DNA of 64,000 bases from Maribrevibacterium harenarium. GTDB taxonomy: Bacteria; Pseudomonadota; Gammaproteobacteria; Pseudomonadales; Marinomonadaceae. Positions within the stretch are counted from its first letter, which is position 1, and every line of letters begins with the position of its first letter. Shown one piece after another: positions 46,372 to 56,096 of this stretch. Where the stretch lies: the NCBI RefSeq assembly GCF_006385675.1, contig NZ_VFRR01000006.1, forward strand, positions 62,001 to 126,000, read 5' to 3'. The notes beneath the pieces are model-generated. The model was not told the DNA's origin. It did not search any database and saw nothing but the letters and a program-made list of their open reading frames with translations. The translations under genes were made by a program, and so were the position numbers.

Positions 46372-47130
46372 ATGAGTGCTGAACACGCCGAACAGGCTCC
46401 TTTGGTTTCCCATTTGATTGAGCTACGTAATCGTATGCTCAAAATCGTTGTGGTTATCCTAGTTATCTTCTTTGGGCTTTATGCCTTTGCCAACGACCTT
46501 TATCTGATTGTATCTGAACCACTACGTTCTTTGTTACCTGCTGGTAGTACCCTGATCGCGACTGAAGTGGCGTCGCCCTTTTTGGCCCCGCTAAAACTGA
46601 CTTTTGCACTAGCCGTTTTGGTTTCGATCCCATTCACTCTATATCAGATATGGTCGTTTATCGCTCCAGCCCTATACAAAGAAGAAAGAAGTGTCGCAAT
46701 TCCACTACTGATTTCCAGTGTGTTCTTGTTTTATGCCGGTATCGTATTTGCCTATTATGTGGTTTTGCCGTTGATTTTTGGCTTTTTCACCACCGTTGGC
46801 CCCGGTGAAGTTGCCGTGATGACCGACATAAACAATTACCTGAACTTTGTGCTAAAGCTATTCTTTGCCTTTGGGGTAACATTTGAAATTCCAGTGGCTA
46901 CTTACCTGTTGATTAAAGCTGGCGTGACCACCGTAGATAGTCTTAGCAAAAAACGCCCTTATGTGTTTTTGGGCTGTTTCGTAGTGGGCATGTTAATCAC
47001 GCCGCCTGATATTTTCTCCCAGACGCTGTTAGCTATCCCCATGTGGTTGCTATTTGAGTTGGGACTGCTTGCTGGTCGTACCGTGCCAGTGGAAGCTGAC
47101 GAGGAAGAGGAAAGCGCACAACAAGCCTAA
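46372..47130 (+). CDS. tatC: Sec-independent translocase TatC
   Basis: A 252-residue inner-membrane protein with six predicted helices, the core twin-arginine signal receptor. PLVSHLIELRNRML at residues 11-24 and FLAPLKLTF are hallmark segments, as are VDSLSKKRPYVF and LLITPPD-like MLITPPDIFSQ near 204. An acidic cytoplasmic tail (EADEEEESAQQA) ends the protein. AGGA lies before the ATG. A CACCCGCACAGCGGG repeat follows the stop at once. Confidence 0.96.
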   Translation: MSAEHAEQAPLVSHLIELRNRMLKIVVVILVIFFGLYAFANDLYLIVSEPLRSLLPAGSTLIATEVASPFLAPLKLTFALAVLVSIPFTLYQIWSFIAPALYKEERSVAIPLLISSVFLFYAGIVFAYYVVLPLIFGFFTTVGPGEVAVMTDINNYLNFVLKLFFAFGVTFEIPVATYLLIKAGVTTVDSLSKKRPYVFLGCFVVGMLITPPDIFSQTLLAIPMWLLFELGLLAGRTVPVEADEEEESAQQA

Positions 47131-47131
47131 A

Positions 47132-47155
47132 TCACCCGCACAGCGGGTTCCTACG
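47132..47155. repeat. CACCCGCACAGCGGG repeat between tatC and dtd
   Basis: TCACCCGCACAGCGGGTT followed by CCTACG. It starts one base after the tatC stop, and its CTA supplies the stop codon of dtd on the other strand. The CCTACG tail resembles that of the GTCGCTCGC REP family. Confidence 0.75.
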
Positions 47156-47588
47156 ATTCCAACATAAAGGTAACAGGGCCATCGTTGGTGAAAGCAACCT
47201 GCATGTCTGCGCCAAATTGACCTGTTGCCACTTTATTATGTTTGGCTCTGACTTGTTCGACAAAATAATCAAATAAGCGCTTCCCTTCCGCTGGCTCGGC
47301 GGCGGTAGAGAACCCAGGGCGCAATCCCTTTTTGGTTTCTGCCGCTAGGGTGAATTGGGAAACTAGCAATACCCCACCATCGACCTGCTGCACATTCAAA
47401 TTCATTTTGCCTTCAGCATCGCTAAACATACGATACTTCAATAGCTTATCAGCTAGCTTGTCCGCATCGGCTTCTGTGTCTCCTCGCTCAATGCCAACTA
47501 GCACCATTTGACCATGCCCAATAGCTCCAACGACTTCGCCAGCAACACTGACAGAAGCATTCAATGCTCTTTGCACCAGCACCTTCAT
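47151..47588 (-). CDS. dtd: D-aminoacyl-tRNA deacylase
   Basis: A 145-residue DTD, exactly the E. coli length, which clears D-amino acids wrongly attached to tRNA. The active-site motifs are [18 protein letters not shown] near residue 77 and TNDGPVT near 134. I start at ATG 47588 because AAGGAG lies 8 bases upstream; a GTG two codons earlier would be too close to it. Its last codon and stop overlap a repeat. It converges on tatC. Confidence 0.95.
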   Translation of the reverse strand: MKVLVQRALNASVSVAGEVVGAIGHGQMVLVGIERGDTEADADKLADKLLKYRMFSDAEGKMNLNVQQVDGGVLLVSQFTLAAETKKGLRPGFSTAAEPAEGKRLFDYFVEQVRAKHNKVATGQFGADMQVAFTNDGPVTFMLES

Positions 47589-47604
47589 TAACACTACTCC
47601 TTAT

Positions 47605-47659
47605 GGGGTCAGACCCTCATAGCCGGGGGTCTGACCCCATGATGGGAGGGTCTGACCCC
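47605..47659. repeat. Three GGGTCWGACCC copies upstream of dtd
   Basis: Copies at 47606, 47627 and 47648 with a 21-base period. The first carries A and the others T at the centre, so the first two form a larger inverted repeat around CATAGCC. They lie between dtd and the typA 3' end. Confidence 0.85.
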
Positions 47660-47738
47660 TTTAGAAAAAACAAAAGCGCCCGAAGGCGCTTCTGCTCGCT
47701 CTGAGCTCGAAAGCTCTTTGCTGCTGCTCAGTAACGTA

Positions 47739-49556
47739 TTAGCGACTAGCGCGTTTACGTTCGTTTTCAGTCAACAGTTTCTTACGAAGACGGATGCTTA
47801 CTGGCGTTACTTCAACCAATTCATCGTCTTCGATAAATTCTAGGGCTTGCTCTAGAGTATGACGAATTGGTGGCGTTAGCGTCAACGCTTCGTCCGTACC
47901 AGAAGCACGGATGTTGGTAAGCTGTTTTGCCTTCGTTGGGTTAACTGTTAGGTCGTTTGAACGGGAGTGAATACCGATGATTTGACCTTCGTATACTTCT
48001 TCACCGTGACCTTTAAATAGGCGACCACGATCCTGTAGGTTGAATAGGCCGTAAGATAGGGTCTTACCTTTCACCATACTGATCAACACACCGTTTTGGC
48101 GGCTGGTTACTTCACCATCTTTTACTGGGCCGTAGTGGTCGAAGATGCTGGTCATAATACCGGAACCAGAAGTCAGTGTTAGGAACAGACCACGGAAGCC
48201 GATCAAACCACGGGAAGGCACCATGAATTCAAGACGCACACGGCCTTTGCCATCTGGCTCCATGTTGGTTAGCTCAGCTTTACGCAAGCCCAGCTCTTCC
48301 ATGATAGAACCTTGGTGTTGCTCTTCTACGTCGATCACAACTTGCTCAAATGGCTCTTGAATCACGCCGTCGATTTCTTTTTGCACTACTTCAGGACGTG
48401 ATACACCTAGTTCGAAGCCTTCACGACGCATGTTTTCGATCAATACCGACAAGTGCAGCTCACCACGACCAGAAACGATAAATTTATCTGGCGTATCGCC
48501 TTGCTTAACCCGGAGCGCCACGTTGTGGATAAGTTCTTGCTCGAGACGATCTTTGATATTACGGGAAGTAACGAACTTGCCTTCTTTACCCGCAAATGGT
48601 GAATCATTCACCATGAAGGTCATAGATACGGTTGGCTCGTCCACAGTCAATGCTGGTAAGGCTTCCACGTTATCAGGGTCACATAGGGTGTCAGAAATAC
48701 TTAGGCCATCGATACCTGTGATACAAACGATGTCACCAGCGGAAGCTTTGGTGGTGTCTACACGCTGAAGACCGTGGTAGCCTTTTACTTGCAACACACG
48801 ACCTTTACGCTCTTTACCATTAGCCGCTTTAATAACCACTTGTTGGTTTGGCGACAAGGTACCGCGAGTGATACGACCGATACCGATAACACCGACGTAG
48901 CTGTCGTAATCCAAAGCAGAGATTTGCATCTGGAACGGTGCCGCAGGGTCAACCTCTGGCACTGGCACACTGTCCACGATCATCTGATACAGTGGCTCCA
49001 TGTTTTCAGCCATTTCCTCTGGATCGTTACCAGCAATACCGTTAATCGCAGACGCGTAAATAACTGGGAAGTCTAACTGTTCTTCAGTGGCACCGAGGGA
49101 GTCAAATAGATCGAACACTTGATCCATTACCCAGTCAGGACGCGCACCTGGACGGTCGATTTTGTTAATAACCACGATAGGGTTTAGACCACGTTCAAAC
49201 GCTTTGGAAGTTACGAAACGTGTTTGCGGCATTGGGCCGTCTACCGCATCAACCAATAGCAACACAGAGTCTACCATCGATAGTACGCGTTCAACTTCAC
49301 CACCAAAGTCAGCGTGCCCAGGGGTGTCCACGATGTTGATGCGGTAATCGTTCCATTTGATTGACGTGTTTTTCGCCAAAATGGTGATACCACGCTCTTT
49401 TTCCTGGTCGTTGGAGTCCATGATACGCTCAGAGCCAAGCTCTTTACGATCTAGGGTACCGGACTGGCTAAGTAGCTGGTCAACAAGGGTAGTTTTACCA
49501 TGGTCAACGTGCGCGATGATGGCGACGTTACGTAACTTACTGATATCAATAGACAT
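47739..49556 (-). CDS. typA: Ribosome-associated GTPase TypA/BipA
   Basis: A 605-residue translation-factor GTPase acting in ribosome assembly and stress or cold adaptation. G1 is AHVDHGKTT near residue 18, the switch segment is [12 protein letters not shown]3 [12 protein letters not shown]4 [13 protein letters not shown]-like domains III and V and the BipA C-terminal domain follow ([34 protein letters not shown]). The frame extends 35 codons upstream of ATG 49556, but [16 protein letters not shown] is the conserved N-terminus. A terminator separates it from the Aer-like gene upstream. Confidence 0.96.
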   Translation of the reverse strand: MSIDISKLRNVAIIAHVDHGKTTLVDQLLSQSGTLDRKELGSERIMDSNDQEKERGITILAKNTSIKWNDYRINIVDTPGHADFGGEVERVLSMVDSVLLLVDAVDGPMPQTRFVTSKAFERGLNPIVVINKIDRPGARPDWVMDQVFDLFDSLGATEEQLDFPVIYASAINGIAGNDPEEMAENMEPLYQMIVDSVPVPEVDPAAPFQMQISALDYDSYVGVIGIGRITRGTLSPNQQVVIKAANGKERKGRVLQVKGYHGLQRVDTTKASAGDIVCITGIDGLSISDTLCDPDNVEALPALTVDEPTVSMTFMVNDSPFAGKEGKFVTSRNIKDRLEQELIHNVALRVKQGDTPDKFIVSGRGELHLSVLIENMRREGFELGVSRPEVVQKEIDGVIQEPFEQVVIDVEEQHQGSIMEELGLRKAELTNMEPDGKGRVRLEFMVPSRGLIGFRGLFLTLTSGSGIMTSIFDHYGPVKDGEVTSRQNGVLISMVKGKTLSYGLFNLQDRGRLFKGHGEEVYEGQIIGIHSRSNDLTVNPTKAKQLTNIRASGTDEALTLTPPIRHTLEQALEFIEDDELVEVTPVSIRLRKKLLTENERKRASR

Positions 49557-49712
49557 TAAAATATTCTCTGCATTGTGCGAAGTGAAATGCACCAACGCAG
49601 GGCCAGGCGGGACGGGTACGCCAAGACCTAAAAGGTGCACTTCGGGGTAAAATTCGCGCAATTTTACCCCTATCTTGATGAACTTCCTATGAAAACCCGG
49701 AAAAAAGACAAA

Positions 49713-49748
49713 AAAATACCGAGACTTTAATTTTGGCTCGGTATTTTT
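49713..49748. terminator. Bidirectional-type terminator after the aer-like gene
   Basis: AAAAATACCGAG and CTCGGTATTTTT pair around a 12-base loop, with A/T runs on both sides. It ends transcription of the minus-strand Aer-like gene 15 bases after its stop. Confidence 0.85.
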
Positions 49749-49762
49749 CGCCTACAGGGGAG

Positions 49763-51355
49763 TTAAGCTTGTTTAGGTTGCGTCACCTGCTTCCAGAACT
49801 GACTTGCTAGGCCTTCCATATCTTTGGCTAACTCGCGCATATCCGAGCAAGAATGCACGTCTTCGCGACTACGCCCAGTGATTTCTGTGGCAACAACACT
49901 TGCTCTGGCAATACGATGATTAATGTCGCTAGCACAACCACTTTGCTGCTCCATGGCCGAGGCCGTTTCCATCGCCTGCATGTGTATTTCTTTCAGATCC
50001 CGTTGGGCTTCCAATACAGTTTCTTCCGCCACTCGGGTTTGGGAACCACTGCTTTGTGCCGCCTCAACGGCTAGCTCCATTTTGGCAAAGGCTGTTTGTG
50101 AGCCCTGCTGTACTCGCTCGATAGCCGCAACGATATCTTCGGTAGATTCATAAGTACGGGTTGCCAAACCACGCACCTCATCAGCGACTACTGCAAAACC
50201 GCGACCTTGCTCACCAGCACGAGCCGCCTCAATCGCAGCGTTCAATGCCAGTAAGTTGGTCTGCTCCGCTACTTCGCGAATCACTTCTACGACGGAAGAA
50301 ATGGCATCGCTGTCTTCTTTTAATTTGGAAAGCTCGTCCCGCGCCAAGGTAATTTGCTCGCAAACTTGATCCATGGCCCGCTTAGTATGGGAAATGGCGC
50401 TTAAACCAGAATCCATTTTTGCACTAGCGGATTCAGATGCTGCCGCACTCTGCTGAGTAGAAGCCGCAACTTGTTCCACTGCCGCCGCCATTTCTTCGGT
50501 CGCATGCTCGATATTACTAAAGTCATCGCTTAGCGCAGCAAGTGAACGTTGGCTCGTTTCCACACTGTCACAAATGCTAGATTGCTTGTCCCATACTTGG
50601 CGGGAAAATTCATTGATACGACCAACGACCGCTGCGGTTTCCCCCCTTAAGCGCGTTAACGCCAAGCGAATAAAACCCGCTTCGTCAGTGCGACCAGTAT
50701 AGACATAGGCAGCTAGTTCAGAATCGGAAATGGCTTTGCTGTCTTCAACGACACGTAGAATTGGTTGCAATGACAGATAGTTGGCACCAAGCCCTAATAC
50801 CGCAGCAGCTCCAGAGGCTAGCCATGCTGCAGTGCCATCCAAACCGATGTTTGCACCAATGATTGCAAGGCTAGTTAATGCCGTAGCTCCGAGAATTTTC
50901 GTAGGCAGGGACAATAATGGCTTCTTGGGCAAAACTTTCGCAGCGTTACTGCCTGCTTGATTTAGTTTTTTGTAGAGCACCTCGGCCCGCTGCTTTACTG
51001 ATTCATCAGGCAGACGCCGCACAGATTGATATTCAATAACTTGGCCGTCTTTGAGAATTGGACTTGCGTAGGCATCCACCCAGTAATAACCACCATCCTT
51101 ACAGCGGTTTTTTACTACCCCCATCCAGGACTTTTTCGCCAAAAGGTGGGTCCACATATCCTTAAATGCCGCGGCTGGCATATCGCTATGGCGGATCACA
51201 TTATGGGGCTTTTGCAATAAATCAGACTTGGTGAATCCACTCACCGCCTCAAATTCCGCATTGATGTCAGTAATATGGCTTTTCAGATCGGTAATGGAAA
51301 GAATGTTTGCGTCTTTCGCCAAGACACGCTCAGATCCATTTTGTGTGTAACTCAT
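49763..51355 (-). CDS. aer: Aer-like energy taxis receptor (PAS-MCP)
   Basis: A 530-residue methyl-accepting chemotaxis protein of the Aer type. The N-terminal PAS domain (about 15-120) carries [16 protein letters not shown] and [17 protein letters not shown], closely resembling the FAD-binding PAS of E. coli Aer, so it probably senses redox or oxygen. A hydrophobic hairpin (about 150-200) anchors it without a periplasmic domain. The signalling hairpin tip is [30 protein letters not shown] near 367. It stands alone between typA and thiI, which are adjacent in Pseudomonas. No che genes are in the window. Confidence 0.9.
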   Translation of the reverse strand: MSYTQNGSERVLAKDANILSITDLKSHITDINAEFEAVSGFTKSDLLQKPHNVIRHSDMPAAAFKDMWTHLLAKKSWMGVVKNRCKDGGYYWVDAYASPILKDGQVIEYQSVRRLPDESVKQRAEVLYKKLNQAGSNAAKVLPKKPLLSLPTKILGATALTSLAIIGANIGLDGTAAWLASGAAAVLGLGANYLSLQPILRVVEDSKAISDSELAAYVYTGRTDEAGFIRLALTRLRGETAAVVGRINEFSRQVWDKQSSICDSVETSQRSLAALSDDFSNIEHATEEMAAAVEQVAASTQQSAAASESASAKMDSGLSAISHTKRAMDQVCEQITLARDELSKLKEDSDAISSVVEVIREVAEQTNLLALNAAIEAARAGEQGRGFAVVADEVRGLATRTYESTEDIVAAIERVQQGSQTAFAKMELAVEAAQSSGSQTRVAEETVLEAQRDLKEIHMQAMETASAMEQQSGCASDINHRIARASVVATEITGRSREDVHSCSDMRELAKDMEGLASQFWKQVTQPKQA

Positions 51356-51531
51356 TGATCTCCCCCTGATGTCCCCTGTTTTTATTGGGGGCGAATTTTA
51401 CGTGTTTCCGTAACAATTCAATGATGATTCAAATCAAAGGAGCTGTTGCATTTTTAAACAATTATTAACGAAAAGTCAGATTGCGATAACAATCTGACCG
51501 GTTGTGTAAACTATTGTATTAAAAACCTTTT

Positions 51532-52983
51532 TTAAGGAAGGTAGATGCCCACGTTCTGATGTCCTTTACCTAGCAAGTAGGAGGCGTGAATACGGCTCAT
51601 GACGCCCTTGCCGCAATACAGTAAATGAGGGACATCTGCAGCCAAATCCTGCCAGCGGGACTCCAAGGCAAAAAATGGAATTACCTTAATGGGGCGACCA
51701 TGGGCTTTGAGTGGTTTTTTCTCAGCCTCATCTGGGTGGCGAATATCCACAATAACCTCATCACCCACAGGCATACGCACTACCGGGATCTCTCCTTGAT
51801 ATTGCTTATCCACAGCGCTCATCACATCTTGGATGGTTTGTACTTGGGCATTGGTAATGGCTTCATCCAAGACGCTAAAATCAAACTTGGCTTCTTCTCG
51901 TTCTACCCGATGCATCTTCGCTCGGGTGGTCGGTTTAACCGAAATCACACCACAGAACTCCGGCATACTTGCGGCAAATGGGGCCGTACCGATATCAATT
52001 GCGGTGTCGATAATGACCTGCTTGTTAGTGGTTATCAGTGGTCGAATTACCAACTCATCGGTCACACTATCAATGACTTTTAGGTTGGCTAACGTTTGGC
52101 TAGAAACCTGAGCGATACTTTCGCCGGTCACCAATGCTTTGGCTCCAACCCCTTCCATCACTTGGCTGGCGGCACGTAGCATCATACGTTTCAAAATGAC
52201 GCCCATTTCGGCGTTGTCAACGTTGGTCAGGATTTCGCCAACCACTTTTTCAAATGGCACGGTAACGAATTTAACGCTCAAGCCGCTACCGTATTTTTTC
52301 CAGAGAAAGTGAGAAACCTGCTTCACGCCAATCTCGTGGGCATCCCCGCCAAGATTAAAGAAACAGAAATGGGTCTTTAATCCGCGACTCATGGTCATGA
52401 AAGAACTCACCGTGGAGTCGTAGCCACCAGAGATAAGGGACAACACAGAGTCCTGGGAGCCAAGTGGGTAACCACCTAACCCTTCAACACGCTGCTCGAT
52501 TAGCCAAACGCGGTCATCACGAATATCGATTGGCACCAAAACATCAGGAGCTTTTAAATGCACCGATTTGGCGCCACAACGCTGCCATAACTCACTGCCA
52601 ATTTCCCGTTCAGCTTCCACCGAGGTAAAGCTGTGTGTACCGACACGCTTCACCCGTACCGCGAATACGGCGTCCTTTAGCAACTCACCGTAGGCGTCTA
52701 CCGCCTGTTCAACAATATCGGTAAAAGTCGTAAAGGTGAACTCGCGCACATATTGGAAATGGGCGATGCCAGAGATACAGGCTAACGCCGAGACAAAATC
52801 GGAACGGCACTCTTCCCGCTCAGAAAGCACTTCGATATAGTCCCAGTTGCCGGCCACGACAACGTCGTAGTCAATGTCTCTGAGTACTAAACGAATGTTT
52901 TGTCTTAATTGTTTGACCAGTGCCTTACGTACTGGACGACTTTTGATGGTAATTTCGGGGAAGAACTTAACGATGAATTTCAT
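51532..52983 (-). CDS. thiI: tRNA 4-thiouridine synthetase ThiI
   Basis: A 483-residue enzyme that makes 4-thiouridine at tRNA position 8 and supplies sulfur for thiazole synthesis. The N-terminal ferredoxin-like and THUMP domains (about 1-165) are followed by the PP-loop SGGYDS at 185-190. Cys344 in PEFCG matches the partner cysteine of E. coli ThiI, and the C-terminal rhodanese domain carries the persulfide cysteine Cys457 in YCGKGVMS. It is therefore the long, rhodanese-containing form. It is divergent from glnA. Confidence 0.95.
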   Translation of the reverse strand: MKFIVKFFPEITIKSRPVRKALVKQLRQNIRLVLRDIDYDVVVAGNWDYIEVLSEREECRSDFVSALACISGIAHFQYVREFTFTTFTDIVEQAVDAYGELLKDAVFAVRVKRVGTHSFTSVEAEREIGSELWQRCGAKSVHLKAPDVLVPIDIRDDRVWLIEQRVEGLGGYPLGSQDSVLSLISGGYDSTVSSFMTMSRGLKTHFCFFNLGGDAHEIGVKQVSHFLWKKYGSGLSVKFVTVPFEKVVGEILTNVDNAEMGVILKRMMLRAASQVMEGVGAKALVTGESIAQVSSQTLANLKVIDSVTDELVIRPLITTNKQVIIDTAIDIGTAPFAASMPEFCGVISVKPTTRAKMHRVEREEAKFDFSVLDEAITNAQVQTIQDVMSAVDKQYQGEIPVVRMPVGDEVIVDIRHPDEAEKKPLKAHGRPIKVIPFFALESRWQDLAADVPHLLYCGKGVMSRIHASYLLGKGHQNVGIYLP

Positions 52984-53063
52984 TGGGTGTGAGTATTATT
53001 TAGGCAGTGTTAACAAAGGGGGCACAGTATAAAGCAATGCTCTGGGATGCCAAGTTTCATTTT

Positions 53064-53080
53064 TGCACCAAGAAATAACA
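53064..53080 (+). promoter_or_regulatory. NtrC-like box, distal, glnA
   Basis: TGCACC-AAGAA-ATAACA: left half matches TGCACC-N5-GGTGCA exactly, right half poorly. It is exactly 31 bases from the next box, three helical turns, as in enteric glnA. Confidence 0.5.
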
Positions 53081-53094
53081 CACGAAAACATATC

Positions 53095-53111
53095 TGCACC
53101 AAAAAAGAGCA
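53095..53111 (+). promoter_or_regulatory. NtrC-like box, proximal, glnA
   Basis: TGCACC-AAAAA-AGAGCA: six of six in the left half and four of six in the right half of the NtrC consensus. It lies about 130 bases upstream of the sigma-54 -12 element. Confidence 0.6.
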
Positions 53112-53227
53112 TTTATCGCTTTTTTAGTGCGATGGAGTGTCTGAATTCGTGCAGAGTCTTTGTGATATCCCGTTGAGCAAAGATTAAAGCATTGTTTTTA
53201 AAGAACTTTTCTCTGTGCTCTGATTTC

Positions 53228-53243
53228 TGGCACAGGAAATGCT
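53228..53243 (+). promoter_or_regulatory. Sigma-54 promoter of glnA
   Basis: TGGCACAGGAAATGCT has GG and GC in exact -24/-12 spacing and TGGCAC matching consensus. It lies 80 bases before the glnA ATG. Confidence 0.75.
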
Positions 53244-53323
53244 TAAGAATCCGCAACGTTGCTTCTTACGAGGCACTTGCAGACACGAAAGAAATTTCGC
53301 CTAACCAAAACTGGAGATTAAAT

Positions 53324-54730
53324 ATGTCAAACAAGACTCTTGGTTTGATCGCTGAGCACGACGTAAAGTGGGTTGACCTTCGCTTTACAGACTTCAAAGG
53401 TAAAGAGCAGCACGTTACAATTCCTGCTTCTGAAGTAGATGAAGAATTCTTCGAAAACGGTCAAATGTTTGACGGTTCTTCTATTTCTGGTTGGAAAGGC
53501 ATTAACGAATCCGACATGATCATGCTTCCAGATGATGAAGCGTCTGTAATGGATCCATTCACGGAAGAGCCAACTGTGATCGTTCGTTGCAACATCATCG
53601 AACCTACTACTATGCAAGGTTACGACCGTGACCCACGCTCTGTAGCTCTACGCGCTGAAGAATACTTGAAATCTACTGGTCTTGGTGACACGGCATTCTT
53701 TGGTCCAGAGCCAGAATTCTTCATTTTTGACGATGTTAAATGGCATGCAGACATGTCTGGCTGCAGCGTTGAAATCAACTCTGAAGAAGCGGCTTGGTCT
53801 TCTAAAAAGTCTTTTGAAGGCGGCAACACTGGCCACCGTCCACGCGTGAAAGGCGGCTACTTCCCAGTTCCACCAATCGACTCTCACCACGAAATCCGTG
53901 CCGCTATGTGTAACGCAATGGAAGCGATGGGCCTTTCTGTTGAAGTACACCACCACGAAGTAGCGACTGCGGGTCAAAACGAAATCGGTGTTAAATTTAA
54001 CACCCTAGTTAAGAAAGCTGACGAAGTTCAAATTCTTAAGTACTGTGTACACAACGTTGCGCACCTATACGGTAAAACTGCGACTTTCATGCCTAAACCA
54101 ATCGTTGGTGACAACGGTTCTGGTATGCACGTACACCAGTCTTTCTGGAAAGATGGCCAAAACCAATTCGCTGGTGACCAATACGCTGGCCTATCTGAAA
54201 TGGCGCTTTACTACATCGGCGGTATCATCAAGCACGCGAAAGCGTTGAACGCGTTCACTAACGCTTCTACCAATGCTTACAAACGTCTTGTTCCAGGTTT
54301 CGAAGCACCAGTTATGCTTGCTTACTCTGCACGTAACCGTTCTGCTTCCATCCGTATTCCTTACGTTTCTAGCCCTAAAGGTAAGCGTATCGAAGCACGT
54401 TTCCCTGATCCAACCGCTAACCCATACCTAGCTTTCGCTGCAATGTTGATGGCTGGTATCGACGGTATCAAGAACAAGATCCACCCAGGGGATGCAGCAG
54501 ATAAAGACCTTTACGATCTTCCACCAGAAGAAGGTAAATTGATCCCTACTGTTGCTAGCAGCCTAGAAGAAGCACTTGCTTGCCTAGACGCTGATCGCAC
54601 TTTCTTGACTGAGGGTGGTGTATTCTCTGACGACATGATCGATGCCTACATCGAACTTAAAGCAGCAGAAGCACAACGTGTTGCTATGACTACGCACCCA
54701 ATCGAGTTCGAACTTTACTACAGCGTTTAA
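53324..54730 (+). CDS. glnA: Glutamine synthetase, type I
   Basis: A 468-residue GSI-beta glutamine synthetase (E. coli 469) that assimilates ammonia. The N-terminal beta-grasp domain has the [10 protein letters not shown] segment, the catalytic domain has [22 protein letters not shown] and [19 protein letters not shown]. The adenylylation tyrosine is present in [10 protein letters not shown] near residue 398, so activity should be regulated by GlnE. I start at ATG 53324, with GGAG eight bases upstream. Codon use is more biased than in neighbouring genes, as expected for high expression. Promoter elements upstream make it nitrogen-controlled. Confidence 0.97.
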   Translation: MSNKTLGLIAEHDVKWVDLRFTDFKGKEQHVTIPASEVDEEFFENGQMFDGSSISGWKGINESDMIMLPDDEASVMDPFTEEPTVIVRCNIIEPTTMQGYDRDPRSVALRAEEYLKSTGLGDTAFFGPEPEFFIFDDVKWHADMSGCSVEINSEEAAWSSKKSFEGGNTGHRPRVKGGYFPVPPIDSHHEIRAAMCNAMEAMGLSVEVHHHEVATAGQNEIGVKFNTLVKKADEVQILKYCVHNVAHLYGKTATFMPKPIVGDNGSGMHVHQSFWKDGQNQFAGDQYAGLSEMALYYIGGIIKHAKALNAFTNASTNAYKRLVPGFEAPVMLAYSARNRSASIRIPYVSSPKGKRIEARFPDPTANPYLAFAAMLMAGIDGIKNKIHPGDAADKDLYDLPPEEGKLIPTVASSLEEALACLDADRTFLTEGGVFSDDMIDAYIELKAAEAQRVAMTTHPIEFELYYSV

Positions 54731-54763
54731 TTTGGCAAATTAACTTGTCGATATAACCGAAAG

Positions 54764-54791
54764 GCCCTGACACATGTCGGGGCTTTTTTTT
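54764..54791 (+). terminator. Intrinsic terminator of glnA
   Basis: GCCCTGAC pairs with GTCGGGGC around a 4-base loop, followed by eight Ts. It separates glnA from ntrBC, which therefore needs its own promoter or read-through. Confidence 0.88.
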
Positions 54792-54886
54792 GCCCAATTT
54801 TGTCATCACCTCAGGATAATGCACCATAATAAGGCAAGACATAAAATAATGGTTGCTCCAAGGCCCAGAATATGGAGCTTCAAAGA

Positions 54887-54903
54887 CGCACAATGTTGGT
54901 TCG
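54887..54903 (+). promoter_or_regulatory. NtrC-like box upstream of ntrB
   Basis: CGCACAATGTTGGTTCG matches GCAC-N5-TGGT-C of the NtrC site that represses enteric glnL. It lies 111 bases before the ntrB start and suggests autoregulation of ntrBC. Confidence 0.5.
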
Positions 54904-55013
54904 TATTTTGCAGTCATTTGTTTGCTAATCACTTTTTACGGTAGATACCGTGCGAGCAATCAGAAAACGATAACAAATAACAACTGAGTTACACCTTATG
55001 AGAGGCAGTACCT

Positions 55014-56087
55014 GTGCATAGCTTACTGATCGATCATTTATCCACTGCCGTGGTGCAATTGAATCGAGAACTACAAATCGAGTATCTGAATCCATCAGCG
55101 GAAATGCTATTGGAAGTCAGTCGGCGCCGTATCTATGGGCACGATTTAACCTCGGCTTTTAGTGAAGATGAAAAAAGTGCTAAAGACCTATGGGATGCAA
55201 TTGATTCTGGACATCCATTCACTAAACGGGAAGCGGAGATCACCCTAACCACGGGCAAATCGTTACTCTGTGACTATACGGTCACGCCGGTGCTAGGCAG
55301 CCTAAATTACATTGAAAGCCTATTAATCGAATTACATCCAAGGGATCGCATGAAGCGCATTTCCCAAGAGGACGAATTGATTGCTAACCACCAGACGAGC
55401 AAAGAGCTTATTCGCGGTTTAGCCCACGAAATTAAAAATCCACTTGGCGGTATCAGAGGGGCAGCACAACTTATTAGTCGAGCCTTTTCCGACGAAGCGC
55501 TGAAAGACTACACCCAAGTGATTATTGAAGAATCGGATCGCTTGCGAGATCTGGTAGACCGGCTACTTGGCCCTAGACAATTGCCCCAATATAAAGCACT
55601 GAATATTCATCGAGTATTGGAGCGGGTCAATCAACTCATTTCGGTGGAAGCCGATGGTCAAATTGAGCTAGTGCGTGATTATGATCCTAGCATCCCAGAT
55701 GTGGTTGGAGATGAGGCCCAGTTAATCCAAGCGGTGCTCAACGTAGTACGCAATGCCATGCAGGCCTTGCTCCAGGATCAGAGCAACGGATCGAAAAAGA
55801 TCGTCTTATCTACCCGCGCGTTACGCCAATTTACCATTGGAGCCAAGCGACATCGTTTGGTTTGCAAAATCAGCATTACCGATAACGGTCCCGGCATCCC
55901 TGACCACATTATGAAAACCCTATTCTACCCCATGGTAAGTGGTCGCCCTGACGGCACTGGGCTCGGTTTATCTATTGCCCAGTCTGTGATTCATCAACAC
56001 AGCGGCATCATTGAATGCAATAGCGTACCGCAACACACCGAATTCAATATTTTAATTCCGATCGAGAAGTTATCGGTAACAGGCTAG
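55014..56087 (+). CDS. glnL: Nitrogen regulation sensor kinase NtrB
   Basis: A 357-residue cytoplasmic histidine kinase/phosphatase (E. coli NtrB 349) that phosphorylates NtrC when nitrogen is limiting, under PII control. A PAS domain covers residues about 5-110. The phosphorylated His138 lies in GLAHEIKNPLGG, the N-box in VLNVVRNAMQAL, and ATP-binding DNGPGIP and GTGLGLSIAQ follow. It starts at GTG 55014 with AGAGG eight bases upstream. Nine bases separate it from ntrC. Confidence 0.95.
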   Translation: MHSLLIDHLSTAVVQLNRELQIEYLNPSAEMLLEVSRRRIYGHDLTSAFSEDEKSAKDLWDAIDSGHPFTKREAEITLTTGKSLLCDYTVTPVLGSLNYIESLLIELHPRDRMKRISQEDELIANHQTSKELIRGLAHEIKNPLGGIRGAAQLISRAFSDEALKDYTQVIIEESDRLRDLVDRLLGPRQLPQYKALNIHRVLERVNQLISVEADGQIELVRDYDPSIPDVVGDEAQLIQAVLNVVRNAMQALLQDQSNGSKKIVLSTRALRQFTIGAKRHRLVCKISITDNGPGIPDHIMKTLFYPMVSGRPDGTGLGLSIAQSVIHQHSGIIECNSVPQHTEFNILIPIEKLSVTG

Positions 56088-56096
56088 GAGAGAGTT

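Larger units (their letters stand above)
52984..53323. other. thiI-glnA intergenic regulatory region
   Basis: These 340 bases have no gene. They hold two NtrC-like boxes and a sigma-54 promoter for glnA, annotated separately. A run of A/T-rich sequence between boxes and promoter would suit looping. Confidence 0.7.
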
